Made by a program: the position numbers and the translations under genes. A stretch of DNA of 36,777 nt. Origin: a virus. The DNA is taken from the IMG/VR virus record IMGVR_UViG_3300046171_000119, positions 1 to 36,777 of that record; one strand, 5' to 3'. Positions within the stretch are counted from its first letter, which is position 1; each line of letters begins with the position of its first letter. Below are positions 28,416 through 36,777 of this stretch, in pieces. Under the pieces are notes generated by a model. It had not been told where the DNA came from and did no database searches. It saw only the letters and a program-made list of their open reading frames with translations.

Positions 28416-29229
28416 ATGGCTGGTACAGCAGTAGCAGATAAGAAAGAAACCGCACCGTCCACAATCTTTGCTGACATGGCAGAGTTTGCAGGCGAGGGCA
28501 TGGATTCAATTGGTACAGAGGATATGCAGATTCCGTTCTTGCGGATTCTCCAGCCTCTGTCGCCAGAGGTGCAGAAGGGTGACGCCAAGTTTATTAAGGG
28601 CGCATCCGCAGGTGACCTGTTCAACACCGTTACTCAGCAGGTCTGGGACGGCGAGGAAGGCGTAGTAGTTATTCCGTGTGGGTACACCGTCAAGTACCTC
28701 GAGTTCGGATTGCGTGAGGCTGGTGGAGGTTTCCACGGTGAGTTGGATCCTAATTCACCGGACGTGAAGAACACTACACGCAATGGCGCGGCAGAAATAC
28801 TACCGTCGGGTAATGAGCTTGTCCGTTCGGCACAGCATCTTGTGTTGCTTGTTGATCTTAAAACAGGGTCATACACAGCAGGCGATCTGTGACATGAAGA
28901 AGACACAGTTGAAGGTGTCTCGTCGCTGGAATACGCAGATGCGTATGGTGCAGTACGAAGGACCACAAGGTCTGTTCAACCCACCGATGTGGGGCACTGC
29001 CTGGAAGATGACGGTGATCTCGGAAAGCAACGACAAGGGTACGTGGTACAACTATGGCGTGTCTCGTGTCGAGCCGACCGAAGTTCCAAGTTCCGCGTTT
29101 CACGCTGCGAAAGCATTCTTCCAGTCGTTCCGTTCCGGCGATGTAAAGACACAAGCTGGTACACAGGACGAGATGAACAAGCAGTCGAACGCTGCCTCCA
29201 GCAACACTGACGACGATATCCCCTTCTAA
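28416..29229 (+). CDS. Single-stranded-DNA-binding-type protein with DDDIPF tail (~270 aa), one insertion
   Basis: Strong ribosome site (AAAGGAGG). The first frame ends at TGA 28892; the protein continues in the next frame from QAICDMKKTQLKVSRRW to GTWYNYGVSRVEP and a C-terminal acidic tail NTDDDIPF. Removing one base near the GGG at 28866-28868 gives 271 codons. The last six residues equal the C-terminal tail of bacterial SSB, which recruits partner proteins. Length and place before primase fit a T7 gp2.5-type functional analogue, although the body is not one I can align. Frameshift is probably an error in a G-run. Confidence 0.65.
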
Positions 29230-29353
29230 TCCACCGGGGTTTTGACCGTGGTACAGGGGGCTGCGGAAAGATTAACAGGTCCGGTGGGTGTGCTCCTTTC
29301 GCGCACGAAGTTTGCTTGTTAATCACCCCCTGCCTTTTTTTATGGGGGCAGGT
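29229..29353 (+). promoter_or_regulatory. Pseudoknotted leader upstream of the primase gene (riboswitch-like)
   Basis: A: CCACCGG (29231-29237) pairs CCGGTGG (29281-29287), extendable by two pairs. B: CAGGGGG (29254-29260) and GATTAACA (29270-29277), both inside loop A, pair CCCCCTG (29326-29332) and TGTTAATC (29317-29324) beyond A, giving an H-type pseudoknot. A hairpin GTGTGC / GCGCAC (29288-29306) lies between. CCTGCC (29329-29334) can instead pair GGCAGG (29347-29352), which is part of the primase ribosome site. This is an ON/OFF layout; no ligand class recognised. Confidence 0.55.
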
Positions 29354-30882
29354 ATGAACCTAGCACAACGGTTCATGGCTGCGTTTGAAGGATTCAGCGC
29401 AGCACATGGACAGACACAAATATCAGAAGAACGTCGAGCCGGTAAGCAGAAGGCCAAGTCCTTTATCGTACGTCAGCCGCTCACGCTCGAACTTATTGAA
29501 GGGCATCTTGCCGGCGCCAAGGGTGTTGGCTCGATCCCGATTAAGGAAAACAACAAGTGTTCCTTTGGTGCACTCGACATCGATCAGTACCCGCTCGACC
29601 TTGTGGCAATAGACAAGAGGCTACGAGACAATGATATCCCGGCTGTGGTCTGCCGCTCGAAATCAGGTGGCGCACATATCTTCTTCTTTTTCACAGAGGA
29701 AATTGGCGCTGGTGAGTTCCGTGACAAGGCGGGTGAGATCAGTGCCTTTCTTGGCTACGGCGGTTGCGAGGTGTTCCCAAAGCAGGAGCAGCTTCTCGTC
29801 GAGCGTGGTGATGTTGGTAACTTTATTAACCTTCCGTACTTTGATTCGGAACAGACGATGCGTTACGCCATTAAGGAAGATGGCGACGAAGCAGAGATCG
29901 AGGAGTTCCTAGAGCTTGTTGAAGCTCGACGGTGTACTCCAGACGCTTTCGTTACACTGTCCCTCGGGCGCAGCCTCGACGAGTTTATGGAATACCCACC
30001 CTGTATGCAGAGCCTGTTCTCGGACGGCGTACCAGAGGGAACGCGGAACATCGTAATGTTCGGCACGTGCGTGGCGTGTAAGAAAGAGCAGCCAGAAAAT
30101 TGGAAGGGCAGGCTCGAAGAGATCAACATGTCTCATGTGCAGCCTCCGCTGCCTGCATCCGAGATGGTGATCATCCAGACACAACACGAGAAGAAAGAGT
30201 ACGGTTTCCCCTGCCAGCAGGAGCCGTTCAAGTCTCGCTGCAACAAGACCCTGTGCAAAACGAAGCAGTTCGGAATCGGTGGGGGCAGTGCCTCCGCCGA
30301 CATCACTGGGCTGTGCGTGGTCAAGTCGGAGCCGCCGGTCTGGTTCTGCGACGTTGATGGCAAGCGTGTAGAGTTGATTACCGAGGAGCTACAGACACCG
30401 CAGAAGTTCCAGAAGGCATGTATGGAACAGATCCATCAAATGCCTCCGCTAATGAAGTTGGGCGACTGGCAGGCTATGGTCACGATGCTGATGTCCGACA
30501 TGAGCGAGATCGAGGTGCCGGAGGAACTGACATACAAGGGTCAGTTCATGGACTTCCTCGAAGAGTTCTGCACCGGCAGGGTTCAAGCTGCGAGTCCCGA
30601 GGAACTAGCACTGGGCAAGCCGTGGACTGATGACGGGCTGACCTACTTCCGTATCGAGTCCCTGATCAAGTACCTGCGGAACAACCGCTTCGACACCTAC
30701 AGCCGTGGTCAGATTCAGGAGCGCCTGAAGGAGATGAACCCAGACGGCAACGCCAGCGGACAAAAAAGTTCAAGGGGTCTGATGGTCAGTGGAAGAACAT
30801 CCGCGTCTGGCACATCCCAGCCTTTAGTTCCGAGGTCGAAGCTCCGGACATCGACATACAAGGGGAGGACATTCCGTTCTGA
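29354..30882 (+). CDS. Archaeo-eukaryotic-type primase (TOTE/AEP-like), ~509 aa, one deletion near the end
   Basis: Starts MNLAQRFMAAFEGFSAAHGQ. Catalytic core of the AEP fold: FGALDID (D75, D77 metal ligands) and CRSKSGGAHIFFFF (SxH motif, 102-108), then GYGGCEVFPKQEQLLVERGD. A later Cys cluster (CQQE...SRCNKTLC) suggests a zinc site. The frame breaks in the A6 run at 30762-30767; with seven A it continues KFKGSDGQWKNIRVWHI to a GEDIPF end and TGA 30882, exactly 510 codons. The stop overlaps the next ATG. It makes primers for the polymerase at 32.7 kb. Confidence 0.75.
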
Positions 30883-32393
30883 TGGAAAAGGCAATCTTTG
30901 GCCCACCGGGCACAGGCAAGACAACCACCCTCCTCAACATCGTGGACGAGGCGCTGCAAGGCGGCATGGATCCGACGCGCATTGCATTTGTTTCGTTTAG
31001 CCGCAAGGCAGCAGACGAGGCGCTGTCCCGTGCACAAGAGAAGTTCGGATATGACAAGAAACAGCTTGTTTGGTTCCGGACTCTGCATTCGATGGCGTTC
31101 AAGTACCTCGGCTTAAAGCAGCAGGATGTCATGCGCGGCGCTGACTACAACGATCTTGGCAAGGCACTCGGACTCGAGTTTCGGTCACACGCTGCGCTGA
31201 AGATGGAAGACGGTCCAATGTTTGCTACTGGTGTCGGCGGCGATGCGTACATCAACATCATCAGCAAGGCGCGGGCGGCAGAGATTCCTGCCGAGCGGGA
31301 GTTCGACATATCTGCCCACTGGAGCATGAGCCGGCAGCAACTGCGGCTGGTTGAGAATGCGTTGGCACGGTATAAGGATGTGCACGACAAGGTGGACTTC
31401 GTCGATATGATCGAGCAGTTCACCCTCGGCGGCGAAGGCCCGAACCTCGACCTGTTGATTGTGGACGAGGCACAAGACCTGACACCAATGCAGTGGCGCA
31501 TGATTCGAGAGGTTCTAGTTCCACGGTCCAAGGTTGTCTATTACGCGGGCGACGATGACCAGTGCATCTATTCGTGGATGGGTGTGGATGTGAAGGACTT
31601 CATGAACGCATCTGAAAACGTCACCGTTCTGGACAGATCGTATCGTCTACCCAAGCCGATCTACGATGTGGCTCAGAGCATCATCCGTCGTGTGGCGGTG
31701 CGACAAGATAAAAGCTGGGATCCGAACGATCACGCTGGCACCGTTAAGTTCCATCATGATATCATGAACGTGGACCTACGAACTGGTGAGTGGCTTATCC
31801 TTGGCCGTACAAATCACATCGTCAACAAAGTCGCCGCCTCTCTTAAAGATCAAGGCTTCGTCTTCTGGCGCGAGGGTTCGGGTTGGTCCATCTCCCCGAA
31901 AACACTGAACGCACTGGAGGTATGGATCCGATTATGCAGAGGCGAAAAATTTACCCCACTGGAAATGAAGACTTTTGGCTCGTACTTGAGGAAGGAAGTT
32001 ATCAACCGCCAGGGGAAAAGACGCTTCAACAATTTAGACCCCGAGATCGCCTACTCTCTCGACGAACTTATCGAGAACTGCAACATGCTCGTATCGCGAG
32101 ATATGCACTGGACCAAGGTTCTGCGGGCCTCGGAGAAGGAGGCACTGTACATAGCCTCTATCCGGAGGAGTGGCGAGAAGATTCTGGGGGATGCGAAACC
32201 GAGGATCCGTCTATCGACGATTCACAAAGCAAAAGGTGGCGAGGCGGATAACGTCTTACTCCTGACCGAAACCACAAAGACCTGTGACAAGAACGATCCG
32301 GACGACGAGGCGCGTGTTTTTTATGTGGGGGCCACCCGCGCCCGACAGAACCTGCACGTCGTTGAATCCGGCAAAGTGAGGTATGCGATATGA
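30882..32393 (+). CDS. UvrD/Rep-like SF1 DNA helicase, 503 aa
   Basis: Intact; ATG overlaps the primase stop (TGATGG). Motif I GPPGTGKTT (7-15), motif Ia FVSFSRKAADE, motif II VDEAQD (194-199), motif III GDDDQCIYSW (223-232), motif IV SYRLPKPI, motif V STIHKAKGGEADNVLLL and motif VI FYVGATRARQNLHVV. It is smaller than E. coli UvrD (about 720 aa), with reduced insertion domains, as in other phages. A 3'-5' unwinding role at the replication fork is expected from family and context. Confidence 0.9.
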   Translation: MEKAIFGPPGTGKTTTLLNIVDEALQGGMDPTRIAFVSFSRKAADEALSRAQEKFGYDKKQLVWFRTLHSMAFKYLGLKQQDVMRGADYNDLGKALGLEFRSHAALKMEDGPMFATGVGGDAYINIISKARAAEIPAEREFDISAHWSMSRQQLRLVENALARYKDVHDKVDFVDMIEQFTLGGEGPNLDLLIVDEAQDLTPMQWRMIREVLVPRSKVVYYAGDDDQCIYSWMGVDVKDFMNASENVTVLDRSYRLPKPIYDVAQSIIRRVAVRQDKSWDPNDHAGTVKFHHDIMNVDLRTGEWLILGRTNHIVNKVAASLKDQGFVFWREGSGWSISPKTLNALEVWIRLCRGEKFTPLEMKTFGSYLRKEVINRQGKRRFNNLDPEIAYSLDELIENCNMLVSRDMHWTKVLRASEKEALYIASIRRSGEKILGDAKPRIRLSTIHKAKGGEADNVLLLTETTKTCDKNDPDDEARVFYVGATRARQNLHVVESGKVRYAI

Positions 32394-32686
32394 AGAACAG
32401 AGAACACTTCTTGCGGGAAGCAGAGGGACTAATCAACGGTCCGAGGGCCGAGGACTACGGGCCAGCGTTGGTAAACCACGAGCGGATTGCTGCGATCTGG
32501 AACGTGCTGCTTCGTTCCAAGTTACTGGACAAGATCACGCCGACAGAGGTGACTGCAATGATGATCGGCCTGAAGCTTGCCCGCCTTGCCGAGGACATGC
32601 ACAAGGACGACTCGTGGGTAGATATCATAGGCTATGCCGCTCTGGGAGGAGAGATTTCTAACGATGAAAAAGAAACATCAGTTTGA
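32390..32686 (+). CDS. DUF6378 protein, 98 aa
   Basis: ATG overlaps the helicase stop (ATGA). Core AEGLINGPRAEDYGPALVNH and ERIAAIWNVLL then MMIGLKLARLAEDMHKDDSW with VDIIGYAALG is the pattern I know as DUF6378, common in phages; all-helical, with MazG-like flavour, so nucleotide pool sanitation is sometimes suspected but unproven. Overlaps the polymerase start region by 23 bases. Confidence 0.75.
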   Translation: MKNREHFLREAEGLINGPRAEDYGPALVNHERIAAIWNVLLRSKLLDKITPTEVTAMMIGLKLARLAEDMHKDDSWVDIIGYAALGGEISNDEKETSV

Positions 32687-34577
32687 CATCTTCGATGCAG
32701 AAGACCTGAAACGTGTAGCGGCGTCAGGGGTTGAGGGAACGTGGTCTCCACCGTCCAACTTCCCTGACCTAACGCAGTTTGATCGGATTGCCATCGACCT
32801 TGAGACTCGAGATCCAAATCTGACGCGGCTCGGACCCGGGTGGTGCCGAGATGATGGTTACGTCATTGGCTACGCTGTAGCCGCTGGGGATTTTGTGGGG
32901 TATTATCCCGTGCGTCACGAAGGCGGCGGGAATATATCAGAGAAGAAGGTGGTCAACTGGCTGAAGAAACAACTGGCTACACCGCACATCGATAAGATTA
33001 TGCATAACGCACTGTACGATCTGGGCTGGTTGCGCTGGGCTGGCATCGAAGTGCAGGGTCGGGTGATTGATACGATGGTTGCAGCGCCGCTGCTCGACGA
33101 AAACCGTCGGTACTACAACCTGAACAGCCTGGCTCGTGACTATCTCAGTGAGTTTAAAAACGAAAAGCTGCTGCGTCAGGCGGCGGATGTGTTTGGTGTA
33201 GATCCCAAGTCTGGCATGTGGCAACTACCCAGTCAGTTTGTTGGCCCGTATGCCGAGCAAGATGCTGCTGTTACTCTGCGACTGTGGGATCGTTTGGAAC
33301 AGGAATTGCGTGACGATGAATGCACAGGCATCTTTGAACTAGAGTCGTCGTTGACTCCACTGCTGCTAGACATGAAACAGACTGGTGTCCGTGTTGACGT
33401 AGATCGCGCAGAGCAGGTGCGAAAAGAACTGAAGACTAGAGAGTCAGTTTTACTTAAAGAAATAAAGGAAGAGACCGGCGTCCTTGTAGAGCCTTGGGTT
33501 GCCACATCGATAGCAAAGGCGTTCGACGCGCTTCGGCTCACGTACGAAAGGACAGAAAAGTCTAATGCGCCCGCTTTTACAAAAGCTTTTCTTGCGAATC
33601 ACGAGCATCCTGTCGCGCAGAAGATCGTACGCCTTCGCGAGTTTAACAAAGCCAACACGACATTTATCGAAACTATACTCGAGCATTCTCATAACGGGCG
33701 TATCCATTGTGATTTTCACCCTCTTCGTTCAGATGAAGGGGGCACAGTTACCGGACGATTTTCTTCGTCCAACCCGAATCTCCAGCAAATCCCGGCACGA
33801 GATCCAGAAATAAAAAAGATGATTCGCGGACTCTTCATACCAGAAGAGGGGCACAAATGGGGATCGTTTGACTACGCATCTCAAGAGCCACGGTGGCTGG
33901 CCCACTACTGTGCGTCACTAAAAAACCCACACCCCATGATCGAAGAAGTTGTACAAGAATACCACGAAGGCGCTGCCGACTTCCACCAGAAGGTGGCAGA
34001 CCTAGCAGGGATCAGTCGCAAAGAAGCAAAGACCGTGAACTTGGGTATCATGTACGGCATGGGCAAGAAGAAGCTGGCTGGTGTCATGGACATCGAGGTG
34101 GACGAGGCGACCGAACTGCTGGGCAAGTACCACGACAAGGTGCCATTCGTGAAAGGCATGGCAGACCTTGCCATGCGTCAGGCAGAAAAGAACGGGTTTA
34201 TCCGCACCGCTCTGGGACGAAAGTGCCGGTTTAACATGTGGGAGCCAAAGATGTTCGGCTACCACAAGCCTCTGCCACTCGAAGAAGCCGCCAAGGAATA
34301 TGGCGGACGTGGGGCAATCAGGCCGGCGTTTACATACAAGGCGCTGAACAAGCTGATTCAAGGTTCAAGTGCCGACCAGACAAAGAAGGCGATGGCGGTG
34401 TGCTATTCAGAAGGATTCACACCAATCCTCACGGTGCATGACGAATTGTGTTTTAACGTGAACTCTGATGAACAGGCAGCGCGGATCAGTGAAATAATGT
34501 CAACTTGTGTGAAGGGACTGAAGGTTCCCTTCGATGTGGATACCGAGCTTGGCAACAACTGGGGTGAGGTGGGATGA
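32664..34577 (+). CDS. polA: Family A DNA polymerase with 3'-5' exonuclease, 637 aa
   Basis: ATG 32664 is chosen (GGAGGAGAG upstream). Exonuclease: AIDLETRD (D45, E47), HNALYDLGWL (D119) and PYAEQD (196-200). Polymerase: TVTGRFSSSNPNLQQIP (361-377), motif A SFDYASQEPRWL (D403), motif B RKEAKTVNLGIMYGMG (452-467) and motif C TVHDEL (591-595). The residue at E. coli position 762 is Leu (L460). No 5'-3' exonuclease domain. It is the replicative polymerase of this phage. Motif A DYASQEPR replaces the common DYSQIELR, a known variant in phage enzymes. Confidence 0.93.
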   Translation: MKKKHQFDIFDAEDLKRVAASGVEGTWSPPSNFPDLTQFDRIAIDLETRDPNLTRLGPGWCRDDGYVIGYAVAAGDFVGYYPVRHEGGGNISEKKVVNWLKKQLATPHIDKIMHNALYDLGWLRWAGIEVQGRVIDTMVAAPLLDENRRYYNLNSLARDYLSEFKNEKLLRQAADVFGVDPKSGMWQLPSQFVGPYAEQDAAVTLRLWDRLEQELRDDECTGIFELESSLTPLLLDMKQTGVRVDVDRAEQVRKELKTRESVLLKEIKEETGVLVEPWVATSIAKAFDALRLTYERTEKSNAPAFTKAFLANHEHPVAQKIVRLREFNKANTTFIETILEHSHNGRIHCDFHPLRSDEGGTVTGRFSSSNPNLQQIPARDPEIKKMIRGLFIPEEGHKWGSFDYASQEPRWLAHYCASLKNPHPMIEEVVQEYHEGAADFHQKVADLAGISRKEAKTVNLGIMYGMGKKKLAGVMDIEVDEATELLGKYHDKVPFVKGMADLAMRQAEKNGFIRTALGRKCRFNMWEPKMFGYHKPLPLEEAAKEYGGRGAIRPAFTYKALNKLIQGSSADQTKKAMAVCYSEGFTPILTVHDELCFNVNSDEQAARISEIMSTCVKGLKVPFDVDTELGNNWGEVG

Positions 34578-34813
34578 GAAAGTTTCGTTACCGTCCCGCC
34601 ATCGCCAACGGCAACCCGGTTGTTCAGTTCCTGTTCAAGGAGATGCACAAGCAGCGTTGCTGTCAGATGGATCTGTCAGAGCGGGTTGGACTGCACCGTG
34701 ACACCCTGCGTAAGTGGCGCACGACGCACACCCCCAGGATCAGTGACATGGAAGCAGCACTGAACTACCTCGGCTACACGCTGAAGGCAGTGCCTATCAG
34801 GGAGAAGAAGTGA
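34574..34813 (+). CDS. XRE/Cro-type HTH protein, 79 aa
   Basis: ATG overlaps the polymerase stop (ATGA). Residues ~30-65 (MDLSERVGLHRDTLRKWRTT, then ISDMEAALNYLGYTL) form a Cro/C1-like helix-turn-helix. Small size without a dimerisation or cleavage domain suggests a Cro-like regulator. Its position after the last replication gene may serve to switch off early or turn on late transcription; target sites unknown. Confidence 0.7.
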   Translation: MRKFRYRPAIANGNPVVQFLFKEMHKQRCCQMDLSERVGLHRDTLRKWRTTHTPRISDMEAALNYLGYTLKAVPIREKK

Positions 34814-34998
34814 TGCAAAACTGTTTTGCTTGTGGCGGAAAATTAATCTGGGGCGGTGATCACGACATTGAAGACGACGAGGACTACTTCATCGTCTCTA
34901 ACCTGTCATGCCCTGAGTGTAAGGCGTTCTATCTTATGTATCACCCAACGCCGCCATCCGATGAGACAAACGAGACGCCCGATTCGGAGTCTGTTTAG
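34813..34998 (+). CDS. Zinc-ribbon protein, 61 aa
   Basis: ATG 34813 overlaps the previous stop (TGATG). Cys pairs NCFACGG and SCPECKA (residues ~3-6 and ~35-38) form a zinc ribbon with an acidic middle and a disordered acidic tail. Last plus-strand gene; its final 65 bases overlap, antisense, the 3' end of the lysozyme gene. Confidence 0.65.
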   Translation: MQNCFACGGKLIWGGDHDIEDDEDYFIVSNLSCPECKAFYLMYHPTPPSDETNETPDSESV

Positions 34999-35383
34999 CC
35001 CACTTCGAGTCCAACATCTGACGACTGGCCTCTGCCCAGTCCCTAGAATCGACTGCCGCTTTCATTTTTTTGAAGCCTGTTAGCCGAGGACGACCTAATT
35101 GGAAGCACATGTTTGCGATGATCAATTGTAGCTCTTCCGATAACTCGTTGAAATCACTATACAATAATTCGCAATCTCGTACAGTTCGTTGGATGTCCTC
35201 GTGGAATAGTTCATCGACGTGCTCCTGAGAGACCTCTGAGCCGACTTCAAAGCCGTAAAGCTCGTCATTTTCAGTAATTAGGTGGCCAATTCCGACGGTG
35301 GGGTAGCCAAGATGGTCCAAATAGATCTCGAGCTTGCATCCTTCGTCGGCGGCTAGCTCTTTTTGTAACTGTTCTAGGTTCAT
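34934..35383 (-). CDS. Endolysin, GH24 (T4-type) lysozyme, 149 aa
   Basis: N-terminus ADEGCKLEIYLDHLGYPTVGIGH has E14, D23 and T29, with the same spacing as T4 lysozyme E11-D20-T26. ELQLIIANMCFQLGR and RASRLSHRMA at the end match the family's helical domain. Length 149 versus 164 in T4. It cleaves the glycan strands of peptidoglycan at lysis. There is no signal peptide, so a holin is needed; candidates are at 9.6-10.3 kb or outside the window. Convergent with the zinc-ribbon gene. Confidence 0.9.
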   Translation of the reverse strand: MNLEQLQKELAADEGCKLEIYLDHLGYPTVGIGHLITENDELYGFEVGSEVSQEHVDELFHEDIQRTVRDCELLYSDFNELSEELQLIIANMCFQLGRPRLTGFKKMKAAVDSRDWAEASRQMLDSKWAKQTPNRASRLSHRMAALGDT

Positions 35384-35419
35384 GGTCCAGTCCTTGTGGC
35401 TATCAGTTGAGTTCCCGGG

Positions 35420-36777
35420 TTAAGACCAGCCAACGCCTGTCGCGTTTGCGGGACTTGTAGTTGTGGGTACGGGGGCTGCCGTCGTTGCCGGAGGAGCAAC
35501 GCTAGAGGGAGATGGCGCCCCCGTGTTCTGTTGCATTAACTGTTGTTGAGGTGTCAGCGCAATCCCCTGAGAAAAGCCCGCCACTCGTCGGTGCCGCAGA
35601 AAGATCCGAGGACCGAGTTTCATCAGGCTCCTCCAGCGATCCGAGAGGAGTGCCTTTAAGATCGAAGCGTATATCGTTCAGTGCAGATATCGGAAGATCA
35701 TTTCCGTTCTCTCGGACCTCTCGCCTTGTTTCTCGGCTTATAGCCATCGGCACAAACTCACCATTCATAAGCTCACGCACATTTCCTATCTTATACTTTT
35801 TCAAAGATTTTCGGATGTCCGCGTCATCCATGCCCAGTGCCCGCATGTCTTTGACAGTCTGGTACATCTTACTCTGCACTCGGAACAGGGCTTCGTTTGC
35901 GTTTTGATAAGCGTTTATTGCTTCTTCATCTGTCAAAGAACCGCGAGTCTTGACCGCAGTATTAAAGTTTTGCCGTGCTCCGGTAATGTTGCCGGAGTAA
36001 TCAAACGAGGAATACATAACGATGTTGTCCGGCTTCACTTCGATTTCAGACAACCCCGAGATAGCGCGAAGAAATTCTGTCGCAGCAAAACGCTCGTTGC
36101 CGGCGGGATCAGCTTCACTACTAATCATGCCGCGCATGAATCTACCTAACTCCACACCCGGCATCTGAGTTGTTTTTTTCTGCGCTTTTAAATCGACAGG
36201 AGACATGCCGGGGTTGAATGCGTCCAGAATGTGGACAAAGCTCTTTCTTATTTTGGTGCCGGCTTCATCCACTTCACGATAAACCTTGGAACCTGTCTTT
36301 GTCTCGCCACGGCGCTGGGTTACATCTACAATTTTTTCCGTGATGATTGATTCGGTAATAAACGGATCAAATATTTCCAACATTGCTTCCATAGTTGCAT
36401 CGAATGCAATTTTTCCAGGATCCTTGCCAAGATCCTGCCCGTCTACGACAGCATTGAAAATACCCTGAATTGGCTTTTGCAGATAATCGTATGGATTTGT
36501 GTAGCTGTAATCAAAGTAACCTGTCAGATTACCCTTATCATCCACGCTTGTAGGAATGAGGCGACTATTGCGAGACCACTCAGGCCCGCTTCGGCGCACA
36601 GCATCAAGCTGATCTGAGTCCACACCGGTCAACATCATCGCGGTCTGCTGTAGTGCAACGGGTGCCGCCATCGTTGTAAAAGTCAGTCCAGTCAGACGAC
36701 GCATGCCAATGCGTTGAAGCTCGGGCGATTCGCTGGCAAGCTCAGTAAGAGACTGCTTTAGCGTGTTGCCGCTGGTG
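35420..36777 (-). CDS. C-terminal part of a large virion protein, partial, one insertion near its end
   Basis: Open without a stop to the right edge, so the start lies outside. Over 440 residues are visible. Segments: LTGLTFTTMAAPVALQQTAM (helical, Ala-rich), GNLTGYFDYSYTNPYDYLQK, AFDATMEAMLEIFDPFITES, and a late SLKKYKIGNVRELMNG. The frame ends at 35502 as read; dropping one base near 35575 gives a Gln/Pro/Thr-rich tail to TAA 35420. Large proteins of this kind in short-tailed phages are internal virion (ejection) or polyvalent proteins. No catalytic domain is visible in this part. Confidence 0.7.

Noticed and set aside
29229-29332. HDV-like ribozyme before the primase
   Set aside because: The order P1-P2-P1'-P4-P2' and a 7-bp P1 fit, but there is no P3 hairpin, no recognisable catalytic-C joining strand, and B/B' has an extra 8-bp helix.
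1-36777. Integrase, repressor cluster or attachment site that would show a prophage
   Set aside because: No recombinase motif, no att-like tRNA end and no bacterial flank could be seen; only the polymerase Leu762 hints at a slow life style.

Overview
The window is a 36.8-kb stretch of a tailed-phage genome (Caudoviricetes, short-tailed type). It carries both terminase subunits, portal, scaffold-like protein, capsid protein, tail-adaptor protein, lysozyme and a full replication set, and no tRNA, rRNA or bacterial housekeeping gene. Many small structural-cluster proteins look like families I know from uncultured marine phages of Mediterranean and oceanic metagenomes. That comparison is from memory, so the host (probably a marine proteobacterium) is inference. 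No phage RNA polymerase is visible, so host polymerase is presumably used; recurrent ATGGGATAAT-like elements look like its promoters. Both window edges cut minus-strand structural genes, so the window is a slice of a longer or circular genome.

Layout. (1) 1-15,533, minus strand: the morphogenesis operon, read right to left: terminase large subunit, a small protein, a 297-aa protein, portal, holin-like membrane proteins, a basic N-terminal-HTH-like protein, a Cys-rich protein, a GroES-like co-chaperonin, scaffold, a conserved 153-aa protein, a 204-aa capsid-associated protein, major capsid protein, then after a terminator a series of small virion/lysis-type proteins and the tail adaptor. (2) 15,788-18,646, plus strand: eight small genes with strong ACGGAGG-type ribosome sites, separated by UUCG hairpins, terminators, two related ~90-bp promoter/repeat modules and a candidate hammerhead ribozyme (16,386-16,440). 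The last gene is a GP88-like Cys-rich protein. (3) 18,674-19,622, minus strand: terminase small subunit and a PD-(D/E)XK nuclease, so the plus-strand cassette separates the two terminase subunits. (4) 19,948-34,998, plus strand: a long early/replication operon. It has about 19 small unknown or zinc-ribbon proteins, an SNF2-type helicase, an RHH regulator, two structured RNA leaders, an SSB-like protein, an archaeo-eukaryotic primase, a UvrD-like helicase, a DUF6378 protein, a family A DNA polymerase and an XRE-type HTH protein. One PD-(D/E)XK gene lies on the opposite strand inside it. (5) 34,934-36,777, minus strand: a GH24 lysozyme and the C-terminal part of a large virion protein running off the edge.

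Sequence quality matters here. At least ten genes are broken by single-base insertions or deletions although protein conservation continues in the next frame, and the corrected lengths come out as whole codons. The damage clusters at 1.7-4.3 and 5.7-7.3 kb, while the long genes (portal, terminase, helicases, polymerase) are intact. I read this as uncorrected sequencing error more than gene decay. I annotate those genes as one feature each and state where the frame breaks.

The most interesting signals are non-coding: a near-perfect type III hammerhead fold between two early genes; a pseudoknotted leader in front of the primase whose strand can alternatively mask the ribosome site; a multi-branched RNA downstream of the RHH regulator; and duplicated heptamer-plus-promoter modules.
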